A stretch of DNA of 64,000 nucleotides from JANMZO01 sp963763135 (lineage in GTDB: Bacteria; Actinomycetota; Acidimicrobiia; Acidimicrobiales; JANYDT01): the NCBI GenBank assembly GCA_963763135.1, contig CAVXNJ010000011.1, positions 62,001 to 126,000 on the forward strand, given 5' to 3'. The notes below the pieces were generated by a model. It searched no databases. It was not told the DNA's origin and saw only the letters and a list, made by a program, of their open reading frames with translations. Within the stretch, counting starts at the first letter, position 1; each line of letters opens with the position of its first letter. Below, one piece after another: positions 24,608 through 34,267 of the stretch. The position numbers and the translations under genes are program-made.

Positions 24608-25390
24608 ATGAGCGCGTCCACGTTGGTCCGTCTCCTCGGTGCGGTGGAGGTGCTCGGTGAGGACGGCACGTCGGACGACCTGGGAAGCGTGAGCCAGAGG
24701 CGGCTGCTGGCGATGCTCGCAGCTGACTCCGGTCGGACCTTGAGGGCCGACTACCTGGGTGATGCGCTCGGGCTGTCCGGTGGGGCGCTGCGGACGGGGA
24801 TTTCGCGGCTGCGTCGCCGCCTCGTGCCTGGCGCGCTCCAGACGTTCGGCGGCGGTTATCGGCTCGAATGCGCGGTCGACGCGGTGCTCTTCACGGCCGC
24901 GGTGAATGGCGACCGACCTCGTGGCGATCGGCTGGCGGAGCTCGAAGAGGGATTGGCGCTCTGGCGAGGTGATGCGCTGGAGGAGTTCCGGACCGAGGCC
25001 TGGGCGCAGCCCGAAGTCCTGCGTCTCGACGAGCTGCGCGCCCTTGCCATAGAGGAATGCGCTGCCGAGATGCTCCGGGCCGGGCGAGGCAGCGAGGCGA
25101 CAGCGCTCCTGCGAGGACACGTCGTGAGATGGCCGCTGCGCGACAACTTGCGCGGGCTACTTATGCGCGCCCTAGCGGGCGACGGACGCCAGGTGGAAGC
25201 GCTGCGCGAGTACCAGGACCATCGTCGTCATCTCATTGACGTAGTTGGAGTCGAACCTTCGCCGGAGCTCCGGACGATCGAACGCCGAATTGCGACCGGC
25301 TGGAACGGGGCCGACGATCTTGTCGGCGAGGGTGACGGCCATGATGGCAACCATGATGGCGACGATGGTGTCGCCGATGGCGTGGGGTGA
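24608..25390 (+). CDS. SARP-type regulator, winged helix plus BTAD domain
   Basis: 260 residues. N-terminal OmpR-like winged helix (VRLLGAVEVLGED... RRLLAMLAADSG... ISRLRRRLV) followed by a bacterial transcriptional activator domain (LEEGLALWRGDALEEF, LRGLLMRALAGDGRQVEALREYQDHRRHLIDVVGVEPSPELRTIERRI is the BTAD end). The C-terminal 30 residues are a repetitive Gly/Asp/His tail translated from ATGATGGC-type repeats. It runs into the ATPase gene in another frame, so the two may be one AfsR-like protein split by an indel in the repeats. Confidence 0.8.
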   Translation: MSASTLVRLLGAVEVLGEDGTSDDLGSVSQRRLLAMLAADSGRTLRADYLGDALGLSGGALRTGISRLRRRLVPGALQTFGGGYRLECAVDAVLFTAAVNGDRPRGDRLAELEEGLALWRGDALEEFRTEAWAQPEVLRLDELRALAIEECAAEMLRAGRGSEATALLRGHVVRWPLRDNLRGLLMRALAGDGRQVEALREYQDHRRHLIDVVGVEPSPELRTIERRIATGWNGADDLVGEGDGHDGNHDGDDGVADGVG

Positions 25391-28175
25391 TGTCGGCGAT
25401 GCCGGACCCGGCGTGTCCAGGGGCCGTGACGACCCGGTGCGCCGGCCGCGCCCGACCGATCATCTCCTGGTCGGACGCAAGGCCGAGCGGGCATTGCTCG
25501 ATGCGGAACGTGCGGCAGTTCGCGCCGGTGCTTTGCGGACGGTGATGCTCGCCGGTGAGGCCGGCATCGGCAAAACGACGCTGATGGCGGCTTTCACCGA
25601 GAGCATCGCGACCCACGCCGTGCCCACGTTCATCGGCCGTTGCGCTGACGGAGCATCGGTCCCGCTGCAGCCGTTTCGAGACATCGTTGCGTCGATGATC
25701 GATCGAGCGCCGCTCGAGCTCCTCGCCGACCATGTGAAGGCCTGCGGCGGTGAGCTGCGCCGAATCGCCCCTCAGCTCGGATGGCGGGTCCCGACTGCTC
25801 CCTCGCCGTCGTCAAGCGATGATGCAACCGAGCGGCACATGCTCTTCAACGCCATCGCGGATCTCGTGCGCCGGCTCGCCGCTGGAGATCACCTCGTGCT
25901 CGTGCTCGACGACCTCCACTGGGCCGAGCCAACGGCATTGCTGCTCACACGCCACCTCATACGCGCGCTTAACAACTGCCCGGTGCTCGTGGTTCTGAGT
26001 TTCCGCGACACCGACCTTGATCACAATCGCGAGTTGCGGCGGACGATTGCCGACCTCGAACGTGGGACGTGCTGCCGTATCCATCTCTCGGGCCTTGACC
26101 CCGGAGAGATGGGGGAACTCGTGACCGCGATGGCGCCGGGCTTCGCACGGGCTGCACCATCGCTCATAAGCACGCTCGTCGAGGAGACGTCAGGAAATCC
26201 GCTCTACACCAGTCAGCTCGTGCGCCACCTGTTGGAGTCAGACCTTCTCGCGGTCGAGTCCGACATGGTCCATTTTCGAGCGCCGGTCGATCAGCTGCCG
26301 GTCCCGCCGGGGCTGCGCGACGTGGTGTGGAGCAGAGTCGAGAGTCTCGGTCCGATAGCTACCGAGGTGCTCGTGGCCGCGTCCGTGCTCGGCCTGGAGG
26401 TCGACCGCGACCTGCTCGTGGAGATCGTCGACGTCGGCGAAGGCGAGGTCGACGACGCGCTCGACGATGCGTTGCGGGCCGGTCTGCTCGAGGGCGATAG
26501 TCAGCGCCCGACGGTGGTCCGCTTCACCCACGGGCTCGTCGTACACGCGCTGATTGGCGAGCCTGCTCCGCTTCGGCTGCGAAGGCTCCACGAGCGAACC
26601 GCGGAGGCGCTTGAGAAGCGCGAAGACGAGCATCCGCATCGCACCGTCATCGACCTCGCCCACCACTGGACGGCCGCCGGCAATCGTGTCCGCGCGCAGC
26701 GTTGGGCGGTTGCCGCAGGCGATCACGACTTCGCTCACCTCGCGCCGGCCGAGGCCGCGCGCTGGTATGCCATTGCGATTGAGCACGCCCGGGCTGTCGG
26801 CGTCTCCGAAGGTGAAGAGTCTGCGCTTCTGCTGCGCCTCGGCCGTGCGCAGGTCCGAGCTGGTGACGCGTCCGCTCGCTCGACGTTGCTCGATGCGGCA
26901 CGTTTGGCGAAAAGCGGTGGCGCGACCGATGTCCTCGTCGGCGCCGCCCTCGCAGGCGATCGGAACCTCGTGAGTGGATCCGCCGATCCCGAGTTGCTTG
27001 CCGTAATTGAATCGGCGCTCGACGCGCTCGAACCTGTGGGCGACAGCGATGCCGTGACACGGTGTCGGCTGCTGGCTCAGCTCGGACGTGAGCTCGTTTA
27101 TACCCGTCGGTCCGACGAGCGTTATGCCGTGGCATCGACGGCCCTCGATCTCGCGCTGAAGCAGGACGATCCCACCCTGCTTCCCTCGATCGTAGGGTCG
27201 CTCTTGGAAGCGCTGTGGGCACCGGGTGCATCGGCGTTGCGCCGCGAGATCGCTGAACGTGCGGTAGCCGATGTCGAGCGGGTGGGGGATCCGGTGCTCG
27301 AATTCCGCGCCCGCCATGCCGTGTACAACGTCGCCATCGAGTTGGCCGACGCAGAGGCCGCCCAGCGAAACATCGAACGTCTACGGGCGATCGCGAACGA
27401 GATCGGCGAGCCACGGATGCGGTGGGTCATCAGTCTGATCGACACCTTCGAGACGATGATGCGCGGCGATCTCGACGAGTCGGAGCGGCTCTCCGGTGTG
27501 ATGTTCGAACTCGGATCGCAGCTCGGCTACAGCGATGCGTTCCTGCTGTACGCCGCGCAGATCCTCGTCAACCGGACCTTCTCCGGCCGCCACGCCGAGG
27601 TGCTTCCGATGGTCGAACAGGCGTTGGAGACCAACCGGTCGGCGCTGCTGTTCCGGCTCATGCGAGCGATCCTCTGCCAAGCGACCGGGCGGATCGACGT
27701 CGCCCGCGAGATGCTCGACCAGGGCGTCGCGGACCGCTTCGAACACCTGCCCATCGATTCGCTCTGGAAGACCGCGATCCTCGGATACGCCGTGCTGGCC
27801 GTGGAGATGGAGGACGTTCCAGCGGCGACGCAGCTTCTCCCGATCCTCGAACCGCTCGCCGCCGAGATCTCCTTCAGCGGTGCCACGAGTCAGGGATGTA
27901 TCGGCGCCTATGTAGGCAACCTCGCCTCGATCCTGGGTCAGCACGAGCTGGCCGAGACCCACCTGAACGCAGCACTCGAGGTGGCGGCGTCCTTCGGCTG
28001 GACGTACCACCGTGCCCGGGGTCTGCTCGCCCTGGCCCAATCGCGACGGCGACGTGATGGTTGCTACGACGATGTTGCGTATGGCTGGCTCGCCGAGGCG
28101 CTCGAACTCGGTCGTGCGCACGGGCTGCACGGCGTCGTGCATATCGCGGACGCCGCGCTCGCGTCACGACCTTGA
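25377..28175 (+). CDS. large AfsR/LuxR-type ATPase regulator with TPR-like C-terminus
   Basis: About 930 residues. AAA_16-type ATPase: Walker A AGEAGIGKTT and Walker B LVLVLDDLHWAE, followed by a winged/helical region and many TPR-like helices to the end. No C-terminal DNA-binding domain is visible, so the DNA-binding half is probably the SARP module just upstream. The ATG at 25377 is inside the end of the SARP frame; the frame is open back to 25245, and conserved sequence begins near LLVGRKAERALL. Confidence 0.8.
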   Translation: MAWGDVGDAGPGVSRGRDDPVRRPRPTDHLLVGRKAERALLDAERAAVRAGALRTVMLAGEAGIGKTTLMAAFTESIATHAVPTFIGRCADGASVPLQPFRDIVASMIDRAPLELLADHVKACGGELRRIAPQLGWRVPTAPSPSSSDDATERHMLFNAIADLVRRLAAGDHLVLVLDDLHWAEPTALLLTRHLIRALNNCPVLVVLSFRDTDLDHNRELRRTIADLERGTCCRIHLSGLDPGEMGELVTAMAPGFARAAPSLISTLVEETSGNPLYTSQLVRHLLESDLLAVESDMVHFRAPVDQLPVPPGLRDVVWSRVESLGPIATEVLVAASVLGLEVDRDLLVEIVDVGEGEVDDALDDALRAGLLEGDSQRPTVVRFTHGLVVHALIGEPAPLRLRRLHERTAEALEKREDEHPHRTVIDLAHHWTAAGNRVRAQRWAVAAGDHDFAHLAPAEAARWYAIAIEHARAVGVSEGEESALLLRLGRAQVRAGDASARSTLLDAARLAKSGGATDVLVGAALAGDRNLVSGSADPELLAVIESALDALEPVGDSDAVTRCRLLAQLGRELVYTRRSDERYAVASTALDLALKQDDPTLLPSIVGSLLEALWAPGASALRREIAERAVADVERVGDPVLEFRARHAVYNVAIELADAEAAQRNIERLRAIANEIGEPRMRWVISLIDTFETMMRGDLDESERLSGVMFELGSQLGYSDAFLLYAAQILVNRTFSGRHAEVLPMVEQALETNRSALLFRLMRAILCQATGRIDVAREMLDQGVADRFEHLPIDSLWKTAILGYAVLAVEMEDVPAATQLLPILEPLAAEISFSGATSQGCIGAYVGNLASILGQHELAETHLNAALEVAASFGWTYHRARGLLALAQSRRRRDGCYDDVAYGWLAEALELGRAHGLHGVVHIADAALASRP

Positions 28176-28229
28176 CCGGGGACACCGCGTTGCGCGATGC
28201 CCCCGGTCAGTCGGCTCCCAATCAGCCGG

Positions 28230-30482
28230 TCAGCGCCAGTGCCAGCCGCCCCAGCGTCCACCGGAACCGCCGCTGAACCAGATCGTCGACGGGTTGGTCG
28301 ACCAGTTCGTCGGTGGGGCAGTGATAAACCCGGAGCCGACATTCTCGGTCACCGTGATCGTGTAGGGGTTGGACCGCCCGGTGCGCACACCGCTCGGCGT
28401 CGGGATCTCACAGTGGAAGAGCCGGAAGAAGGAGTCGTATGAGCAGTTGTCCGACGTCGGGCTGATCCCCGGTCCTTCCAGCGTGGCTTTCACGTTCCCT
28501 CCGGCGGCAAGTGCCGCTGCGCCCGAGTTCGACAGGAGCGTGCCGTCGCTCTTCACGAGCCAGAACCCGACCACCACTTTCGACCCCGGCCGACTCGGCC
28601 AGACCGGTAGCCCGAAACCCGCGAAGCGATAGGGGACGGTGACGGTGACGCAGAACGTCTGCCCGGTCGTGGTGGTCGTCGCGCCCGGAGGGCACAGCGT
28701 CGGTGCCGTCGCTCCAGCTGTGGGTACCAAGTACCCGATCGGGGCCGGTGTGCACGCGACCTGGGCCGAGGCGTCGCTGTACGAGCCCGCTGGGCAAAGG
28801 GTCGCGGCAGTTGCGCCGGTGGTTGCGACGAACGATCCGGGCGGGGCCGGTGTGCATGCGACCTGGGCCGAGGCGTCGCTGTACGAGCCCGCTGGGCAAA
28901 GGGACGCGGCAGTTGCGCCGGTGGTTGCGACGAACGATCCGGGCGGGGCCGGTGTGCATGCGACCTGGGCGGCGGTTGCCGTAAACGATCCGGCTGGGCA
29001 CGGTGCCCCACCAGTTGCCGAGCCGGTGGTCGGGAGGTACGTTCCCGGAGCGGTCGCGATGCAGGAGAACTGGGCGATCTGGGAGTTGTAGTAGCCCACC
29101 GCACACGGGGTCGCAGAGGTCGCCCCCTGCGTGTTGACGAACGTTCCGGCCGGGGCCGGGGTGCAAGCCACCTGTCCGGCGGTTGCCGTGAAGTAGCCGA
29201 TTGGGCACGGCGCTCCGACACTCGTCGAGCCGATGGTCGGGAGGTACGTTCCTGGAGGAGTGGCGTAGCAGGAGAACTGGCCGATCTGGGAGTTGTAGTA
29301 ACCCGCCAGACATGGGGTCGGGGAGGTCGCACCGTTCGTGTTGACGAACGTTCCGGCCGGCGCGGGCGTGCACGGCGGGTTGCCGTCGATCGAATAGCTC
29401 CCGGCCAGGCAGCGAACGGTCCACGAGATGGTGACCGCGGCCGGCGAGGATTCGGTCACCATCGCAGTCAGCCCGGTTGCGTAGCTCGACCCGGCACCAC
29501 CGCCCGTCGACGCCACTGCGGCTACGCCGCCGCCACCACCGCCGATGTACCCGCCCCCACCTCCTCCGGAGCCCTCGTTCCCGACGAAGTCACCGTTGGC
29601 GCCGATGCCGCCGACGCCAGGCGTGCCGGCGTTTCCAGCGATGGCAGTGTGCGCGTCACACTGGGCGATTCCAGGGAGCCCGCCGCCCGGCTGACCGATC
29701 TCCGCACGGCCACCCATGCCACCCGGCGAATAGATGCACTGGGGGTAGTTGCTGGTGATGGAACCACCGGCTCCGGCCCCGATGACGGAGAAGACGCCGG
29801 CGTCGCCTCCGGCGTACAGCGTGCCTGCCCCTCCGCCTCCGCCTCCGGCGACGATCAGGCGGGGATCACCGGGGGCTCCCGTGAGACCGCCACTGGCGGC
29901 CGGCGCGGTCCGCACGTCGGACGCGCCACCGCCGCCACCCCCGCCGCTGGCGAAGCAGCGCGGACTGCCACCGGCGCCACCACCATTCACGCCACCGCCG
30001 CCGGACCCGCACGAGGGGCTTACGAACGCGGGAATTCCCGCGTTACCAGCGCCGCCGACTTCCACGTAGAGCGTCGTAAAGGTGGACACGATGATGTTGG
30101 CCACCACCTGAGCGCCCCGGCCACCGGCGCCGCCCGGGATGCTGCCCTCGCCGCCTCCTGGCCCGCCTGGCGCGCCGATCGCGGTGATGGTGACGTTGCT
30201 GACGCCCGGCGGCCGCGTAAAGGTGTCCTCGCCTGGCGTGGTGTACGTGCACTGGTTGGTGCCGTTGAAGACGCCCGCAGTGCCGCATGGCCCGCTGACC
30301 GCCGATGCTGGACCGGAAGCGGCGAGCGCCAGGCCGACGGGGACCGCAACGGTACCAACCGCGGCTGGCAGCATCGCCGCGATCGTGGCGACGGTTGCGG
30401 TGACCCGCCGGACGATGCCGGTTGACGACCGGTTGGATGACGATGGTCCTGATGCCGATGCTTGTGATGACAGAGTCCGCAT
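28230..30482 (-). CDS. large secreted glycine-rich protein with GCC2/GCC3-like repeats
   Basis: 750 residues. Signal-peptide-like N-terminus with a hydrophobic stretch (about 25-60) ending ASAVSG. Residues 65-350 are a Gly-rich beta domain with repeated GGGGGG and GGAG runs; 355-640 are Cys-containing repeats of the form C-x-A-G-x-Y/F...A-C-T-P-A-P-x-G-(S/T)-(F/Y), as in GCC2/GCC3 or ephrin-receptor-like modules; a C-terminal domain ends in Gly/Trp-rich residues. An exported surface or matrix protein; no enzyme motif. Confidence 0.75.
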   Translation of the reverse strand: MRTLSSQASASGPSSSNRSSTGIVRRVTATVATIAAMLPAAVGTVAVPVGLALAASGPASAVSGPCGTAGVFNGTNQCTYTTPGEDTFTRPPGVSNVTITAIGAPGGPGGGEGSIPGGAGGRGAQVVANIIVSTFTTLYVEVGGAGNAGIPAFVSPSCGSGGGGVNGGGAGGSPRCFASGGGGGGGASDVRTAPAASGGLTGAPGDPRLIVAGGGGGGAGTLYAGGDAGVFSVIGAGAGGSITSNYPQCIYSPGGMGGRAEIGQPGGGLPGIAQCDAHTAIAGNAGTPGVGGIGANGDFVGNEGSGGGGGGYIGGGGGGVAAVASTGGGAGSSYATGLTAMVTESSPAAVTISWTVRCLAGSYSIDGNPPCTPAPAGTFVNTNGATSPTPCLAGYYNSQIGQFSCYATPPGTYLPTIGSTSVGAPCPIGYFTATAGQVACTPAPAGTFVNTQGATSATPCAVGYYNSQIAQFSCIATAPGTYLPTTGSATGGAPCPAGSFTATAAQVACTPAPPGSFVATTGATAASLCPAGSYSDASAQVACTPAPPGSFVATTGATAATLCPAGSYSDASAQVACTPAPIGYLVPTAGATAPTLCPPGATTTTTGQTFCVTVTVPYRFAGFGLPVWPSRPGSKVVVGFWLVKSDGTLLSNSGAAALAAGGNVKATLEGPGISPTSDNCSYDSFFRLFHCEIPTPSGVRTGRSNPYTITVTENVGSGFITAPPTNWSTNPSTIWFSGGSGGRWGGWHWR
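28751..28977. repeat. 102-bp tandem repeat inside the secreted protein gene
   Basis: Unit starts at 28751, 28853 and 28955 (third unit partial), period 102 bases, equal to 34 codons, so repeat number can change without breaking the frame. The first two units are nearly identical at the DNA level, indicating recent duplication; further diverged units continue to about 29400. Confidence 0.85.
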
Positions 30483-30964
30483 GGATGTCCTCCCGCCCGG
30501 AGCTTCCGGGCCCGCCGTCGAGCCTGATGGAAGCGTTGTTACAGATCCGCGTCACCGTCAGAACCCGTTGGCGTTCCCAAGTCGTTCCGGCGCCGCAGGC
30601 GCCGCAGGACTCAGACTCGGCCCGATTGCGCTGTTTCGCGACACTGCGCTCCACGAGCACGACGTGATCCACGGATCACCGTGGCGAGCCGCGATCCGAA
30701 CACCACCTCATGAATCGTTGGTGATCGCCCGATCGATAGGTTTGAGCGCGGCTCACTTTCGGTCCCGACCGATGGAGAAGAACTCCGCTGGATCCGTCGG
30801 TTGTCGCGACGATTCGTAGTCTTCGTCGCTTCGAAGTCAGCGGGTAGATCGTGGTCAGGGTCAAGCCACCGGCGGGGATCATCGATTCTCATTGTCGAAC
30901 GTGCGGCTGGGATGCCGCCCACGCCGGAGTGAACGACTGCGTGGTGACGGCTCGAACGGCGCCG
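30483..30964. other. intergenic region, no gene seen
   Basis: About 480 bases between the start of the secreted Gly-rich protein gene (leftward) and the 3' end of the Crp/Fnr gene. It should hold the promoter of the secreted-protein gene. The open frames here lack family features. I see no RNA gene or clear repeat. Confidence 0.4.
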
Positions 30965-31661
30965 TCACCCGGCGGAGCGCTCGCTGGTTGCGTACGCCCT
31001 GAGGGCACCGAGATCCCGCACCGTCATCGACCGCCGACCCGTCGCCAGTAAACCCCGCGATCGCATCGAGGTCAGCACGCGGATCACCGAGTCACGAGAC
31101 GCTCCGATCATGCCGCTGATCTCCTCCTGCGAGAGGGCGATCGCGATCTCGATCCCATCGGTCGTCGCGTCGTCCGTGCCGGATCGCCAGATCGACGAGC
31201 AGCGCGGCAAGCCGTTGCCCGGTACTGACGAGGGCGAGATCGATTCGGCGATGATCGCTGTTCACCACCACGTTCACGAGGTTTCGCAACTCAGCCACGC
31301 ACGCGTGCGGGTGGGCCAGAAGAAACTCGAGAAAACGGTCGGCAGGTACCGACATCGTGACTGTCGGCTCAAGCGAAGTGACACTCGAGTCTGCTGGCCA
31401 TAGCGGCCCGTTCACCGCCTCGAAGTGGCCGGCCAGGTCACCCGGTCCGTTCAGCATCAGTAGTACTTCGTGGCCCGATAGCCGGTTGTTCGTTACCTTC
31501 GCCCATCCGCGGACGATCAGGTGGACCGCCGTGGGGTCTCCCTGACGAATGATGGCGACACCCTTCTTGTACTGACGCTCGACGGCCATCGCCATGAAAG
31601 CGTCCGTGTCCTGACGGTTCCACCACTTTGGAGAGATACTCGGAACCTGGTCGTCATGCAT
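30965..31661 (-). pseudogene. Crp/Fnr-family regulator, apparent frameshift
   Basis: Start MHDDQVPSIS at 31661. N-terminal cyclic-nucleotide-binding-type barrel (YKKGVAIIRQGDPTAVHLIVRGWAKV) and dimer helix are in one frame; the HTH (ALSQEEISGMIGASRDSVIRVLTSMRSRGLL) is in another, ending at 30965. The junction lies near 31185-31195. Together they give about 232 residues, the normal Crp length. Either a sequencing indel or a recently broken gene; divergent from the secreted protein at 31809. Confidence 0.75.
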
Positions 31662-31808
31662 TGAGCGGAGCATACCGAGCGGCACTTTCGAGCGCTCTGC
31701 CGCAAATCCGGCACTACGAGCGCCGCAATCACGGTGGTACGTGTCGACGTCAACCCCGACAATCCAAACGTCGGGTAAGACCGCCCGATCTGAACGAGGA
31801 ACGACGAA

Positions 31809-32795
31809 ATGAAGGCAATGACACGCATACCGTCCCCCAGCAAGCTCACAGCCAACCGGTCCGCTGGGCAACGACCGTCCGCTTCCAGGTGTCCGATGGG
31901 CCGGGTACGCGCGGCCGTGGCCGCAGTGGTCGCAGCGACTGCTCTCACACTGTCGGTGGGGGCGCAACCAGCGCACGCAGTTCCGACGTGGTGTCGTGCG
32001 TGGAACGTGACCGGTGAGACCTGGTACGCAGGCCAGACCAACGGCTACACGCTGCGGTTCACGCTCCGGGCTACCGGCAACGGTCAGTTCTACGGGCACG
32101 TCCTCGCAGACCGTGGGTCTGGCGAGGGTATCGGGAGCCGGATCCTAAAAGGAGGAGTGAACAGCGACGGCGACGGGCGCGTCGTCATGAACGTCGTCTG
32201 GGACACCGCGCAGACGGCCCAGTACGTCGGATCGGTCGTCAATGTCCGGCAAACTCAATCAGGGATACTGACTGCGGGATTGCGAGGTACGACGGTGGAT
32301 ACGACTCCGGGCGGCGCAGGATCATCGGCTCGATGGGAGGCCGACGGACTTACCGGCCCATTCGGGGGTGGGGACGGTAGGTACCACTGGCCGATGCGCT
32401 GCGAGAAATCAGACGTCGTGCGCTATCCCCAGCCCGTGGCCATCACTCCGCCGCCGACGACGACCGCCAAGCCGTCCAGCAAGCCCGTCAACTCCTCCAA
32501 CCCGATCAAGCTCGTGGTGCGGGCCACGACGACGTCGTCCTCGGCCGTGCCGGCTGCGGCACCGACCCTGGGTGCGATCCCGGCCACCGGCAGGGTCACC
32601 GCTATCGAGGACGTCGATGTGTACAACGGACCCTCTGGGACCTACAACGTCGTGGCCGTGATGCCGGCCGGCATGAGCGCCAATGTGCTCGCGCGGCATC
32701 CCGACGGCTGGTGCCTTCTCGACCGACTGGGCCCCGCAGGACAAGCGTGGGTCGCGGAGGACCACCTCACGCCGCGACGCTGCGGCGCCAGCTGA
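31809..32795 (+). CDS. secreted protein with C-terminal SH3-like domain
   Basis: 328 residues. N-terminal signal peptide with hydrophobic core VRAAVAAVVAATALTLSVGA and a cleavage-like AHA-VP. A mid domain has Trp/Gly-rich beta sequence; a Pro/Thr/Ser linker (about 215-260) leads to an SH3-like domain (DVYNGPSGTYNVVAVMPAG... WCLLDRLGPAGQAWV) of the bacterial cell-wall-binding type. Function unknown; likely cell-wall associated. Confidence 0.7.
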   Translation: MKAMTRIPSPSKLTANRSAGQRPSASRCPMGRVRAAVAAVVAATALTLSVGAQPAHAVPTWCRAWNVTGETWYAGQTNGYTLRFTLRATGNGQFYGHVLADRGSGEGIGSRILKGGVNSDGDGRVVMNVVWDTAQTAQYVGSVVNVRQTQSGILTAGLRGTTVDTTPGGAGSSARWEADGLTGPFGGGDGRYHWPMRCEKSDVVRYPQPVAITPPPTTTAKPSSKPVNSSNPIKLVVRATTTSSSAVPAAAPTLGAIPATGRVTAIEDVDVYNGPSGTYNVVAVMPAGMSANVLARHPDGWCLLDRLGPAGQAWVAEDHLTPRRCGAS

Positions 32796-32807
32796 ACCGA
32801 AGGTCAC

Positions 32808-34164
32808 ATGCAACCGTTTCAGCGCAGCGCATCCACTGCAGTCCGCCGCTCCTTCTTCTCGCTGACCCTTCTCGTTACTGGGATGCTCGGCACAACGGCG
32901 GCTCGGGCCGCACTGCCATTGGGCGTGTGTGACCGCTTCTACAAAAACGGCTATGGGGTGAAGGAAGGCAAGTCCGCTGTCGCGGTGAGGAACCTTGCCA
33001 AGCCGGCGAAAGGAAAACAGTTCGCCGAGCCGAACTTCGGCACCTGCGTGGTGCGCGCCACCGATCACCTCACCGAGCCGCCGTCGGGTTTTGCGCGCAA
33101 CGATTACTCACGCCGCCAGGCCTTCAATGTCGATAACACCCGCGTGCTGGTGTATGCGCTCAACGGCGCCTGGCATCTGTACGACGCCATCGGGACAGCC
33201 TGCAGCCGCTGCGCGTGCTCAACGGCCCGGCCGGCGATGCCGAGCCGCAGTGGGATCCCACCGATCCCAAGTCGCTGTTCTGGATCCCCATCAACGGCGG
33301 CATGGTGCTCAACAAGCTCAACGTCGAAACCAATGTCAGCACCACTGCCGCCAGCTTCGCCGGCAAGCTGCCGTGGGCCGACGTCGCCCGGGTCTGGACC
33401 AAGTCCGAAGGCAGCGCCTCCGCCGACGGCCGTTACTGGTGCTTCATGGCCGAGACCGACGACTTTGTCACCCGCGGCGTGTTCACCTACGACCTGAGAC
33501 AGACCGTGCTGGTACGCGCTCGCTGAGCTCGCGTCCGGATCACGTCAGCATGTCCGCCTCCGGTCGCTGGTTCATCACTGCCTCCGACACCAGTGGCACC
33601 TGGGCCTGGTCGCCGGACTTCAAGACCAAGAAACTCCTGCACCATAAATCTGAGCACTCCGACCTCGCGTTTGGCAAGGACAAGCACGATCTCTATGTGG
33701 GCGTTGACTACCAGAGCAATGCCGGCGACGTGTTCTACGTCGACGTGGACACCTGTGCAGCCGTTGCCGCCTCGGCAACACTGAAGGTCACCAAGCCCTG
33801 CCCGCGCACGGTGTTGTTCTCGATGTACATCAATGGCGCCACCGCTGCGTTGCACATTTCCGGCAAGTCGTTCTCCAAGCCGGGCTGGATCGTGATGAGC
33901 ACCTATGCCACCACGCCCTCCCGCGATGGCGCACTGCCCTGGTACGCCAACAAGGTGCAAGTGGTGGAACTCACGGCTAACCCGCGCGTCTATCCAGTCG
34001 CGTTCACGCACCGCAACGAGGCCGTCGGTGGCTACTGGTCCGAGCCGCAGGCCTCAGTCGGCCGCGACCTGACGCGAATCGCCTTCAACAGCAACTGGGG
34101 CGGCAACAGCGACGAGGACATCGACACCTACATCGTGCACTTTCCGGCTACAGCGATCCCTTGA
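32808..34164 (+). pseudogene. secreted beta-propeller-like protein, broken by two frameshifts
   Basis: Reads in three frames in order: 32808 to about 33190 (signal peptide, then CDRFYKNGYGV... NGAWHLYD), about 33205 to 33526 (EPQWDPTDPKSLFWIPINGG, a WD/TolB-like pattern), then about 33500 to 34164 (ASGRWFITASDTSGTWAW, then ending DIDTYIVHFPATAIP). Joined, about 450 residues of repeated blade-like segments. Two indels in one gene suggest decay or a low-quality patch of assembly. Confidence 0.65.
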
Positions 34165-34267
34165 TCGCGGCAACACGCAACACCGCTGATCCGCGAAGTT
34201 GAATGTGGTCGGGAAGATCGTCTGCGACAGTGAGGACGGGACAACTTTGGCCCAAATCCGAGCTTGT

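Noticed and set aside
24300..24611. 103-residue open frame before the SARP gene
   Set aside because: No family pattern, no ribosome site, and it overlaps the SARP start; kept as intergenic.
28751..29400. CRISPR-like array
   Set aside because: Repeats are 102 bases, in frame, without unique spacers, and encode a clear protein repeat.
29649..30819. Rightward open frames opposite the Gly-rich secreted protein
   Set aside because: Translated Gly/Thr/Arg-rich shadows of GGC repeats on the other strand.
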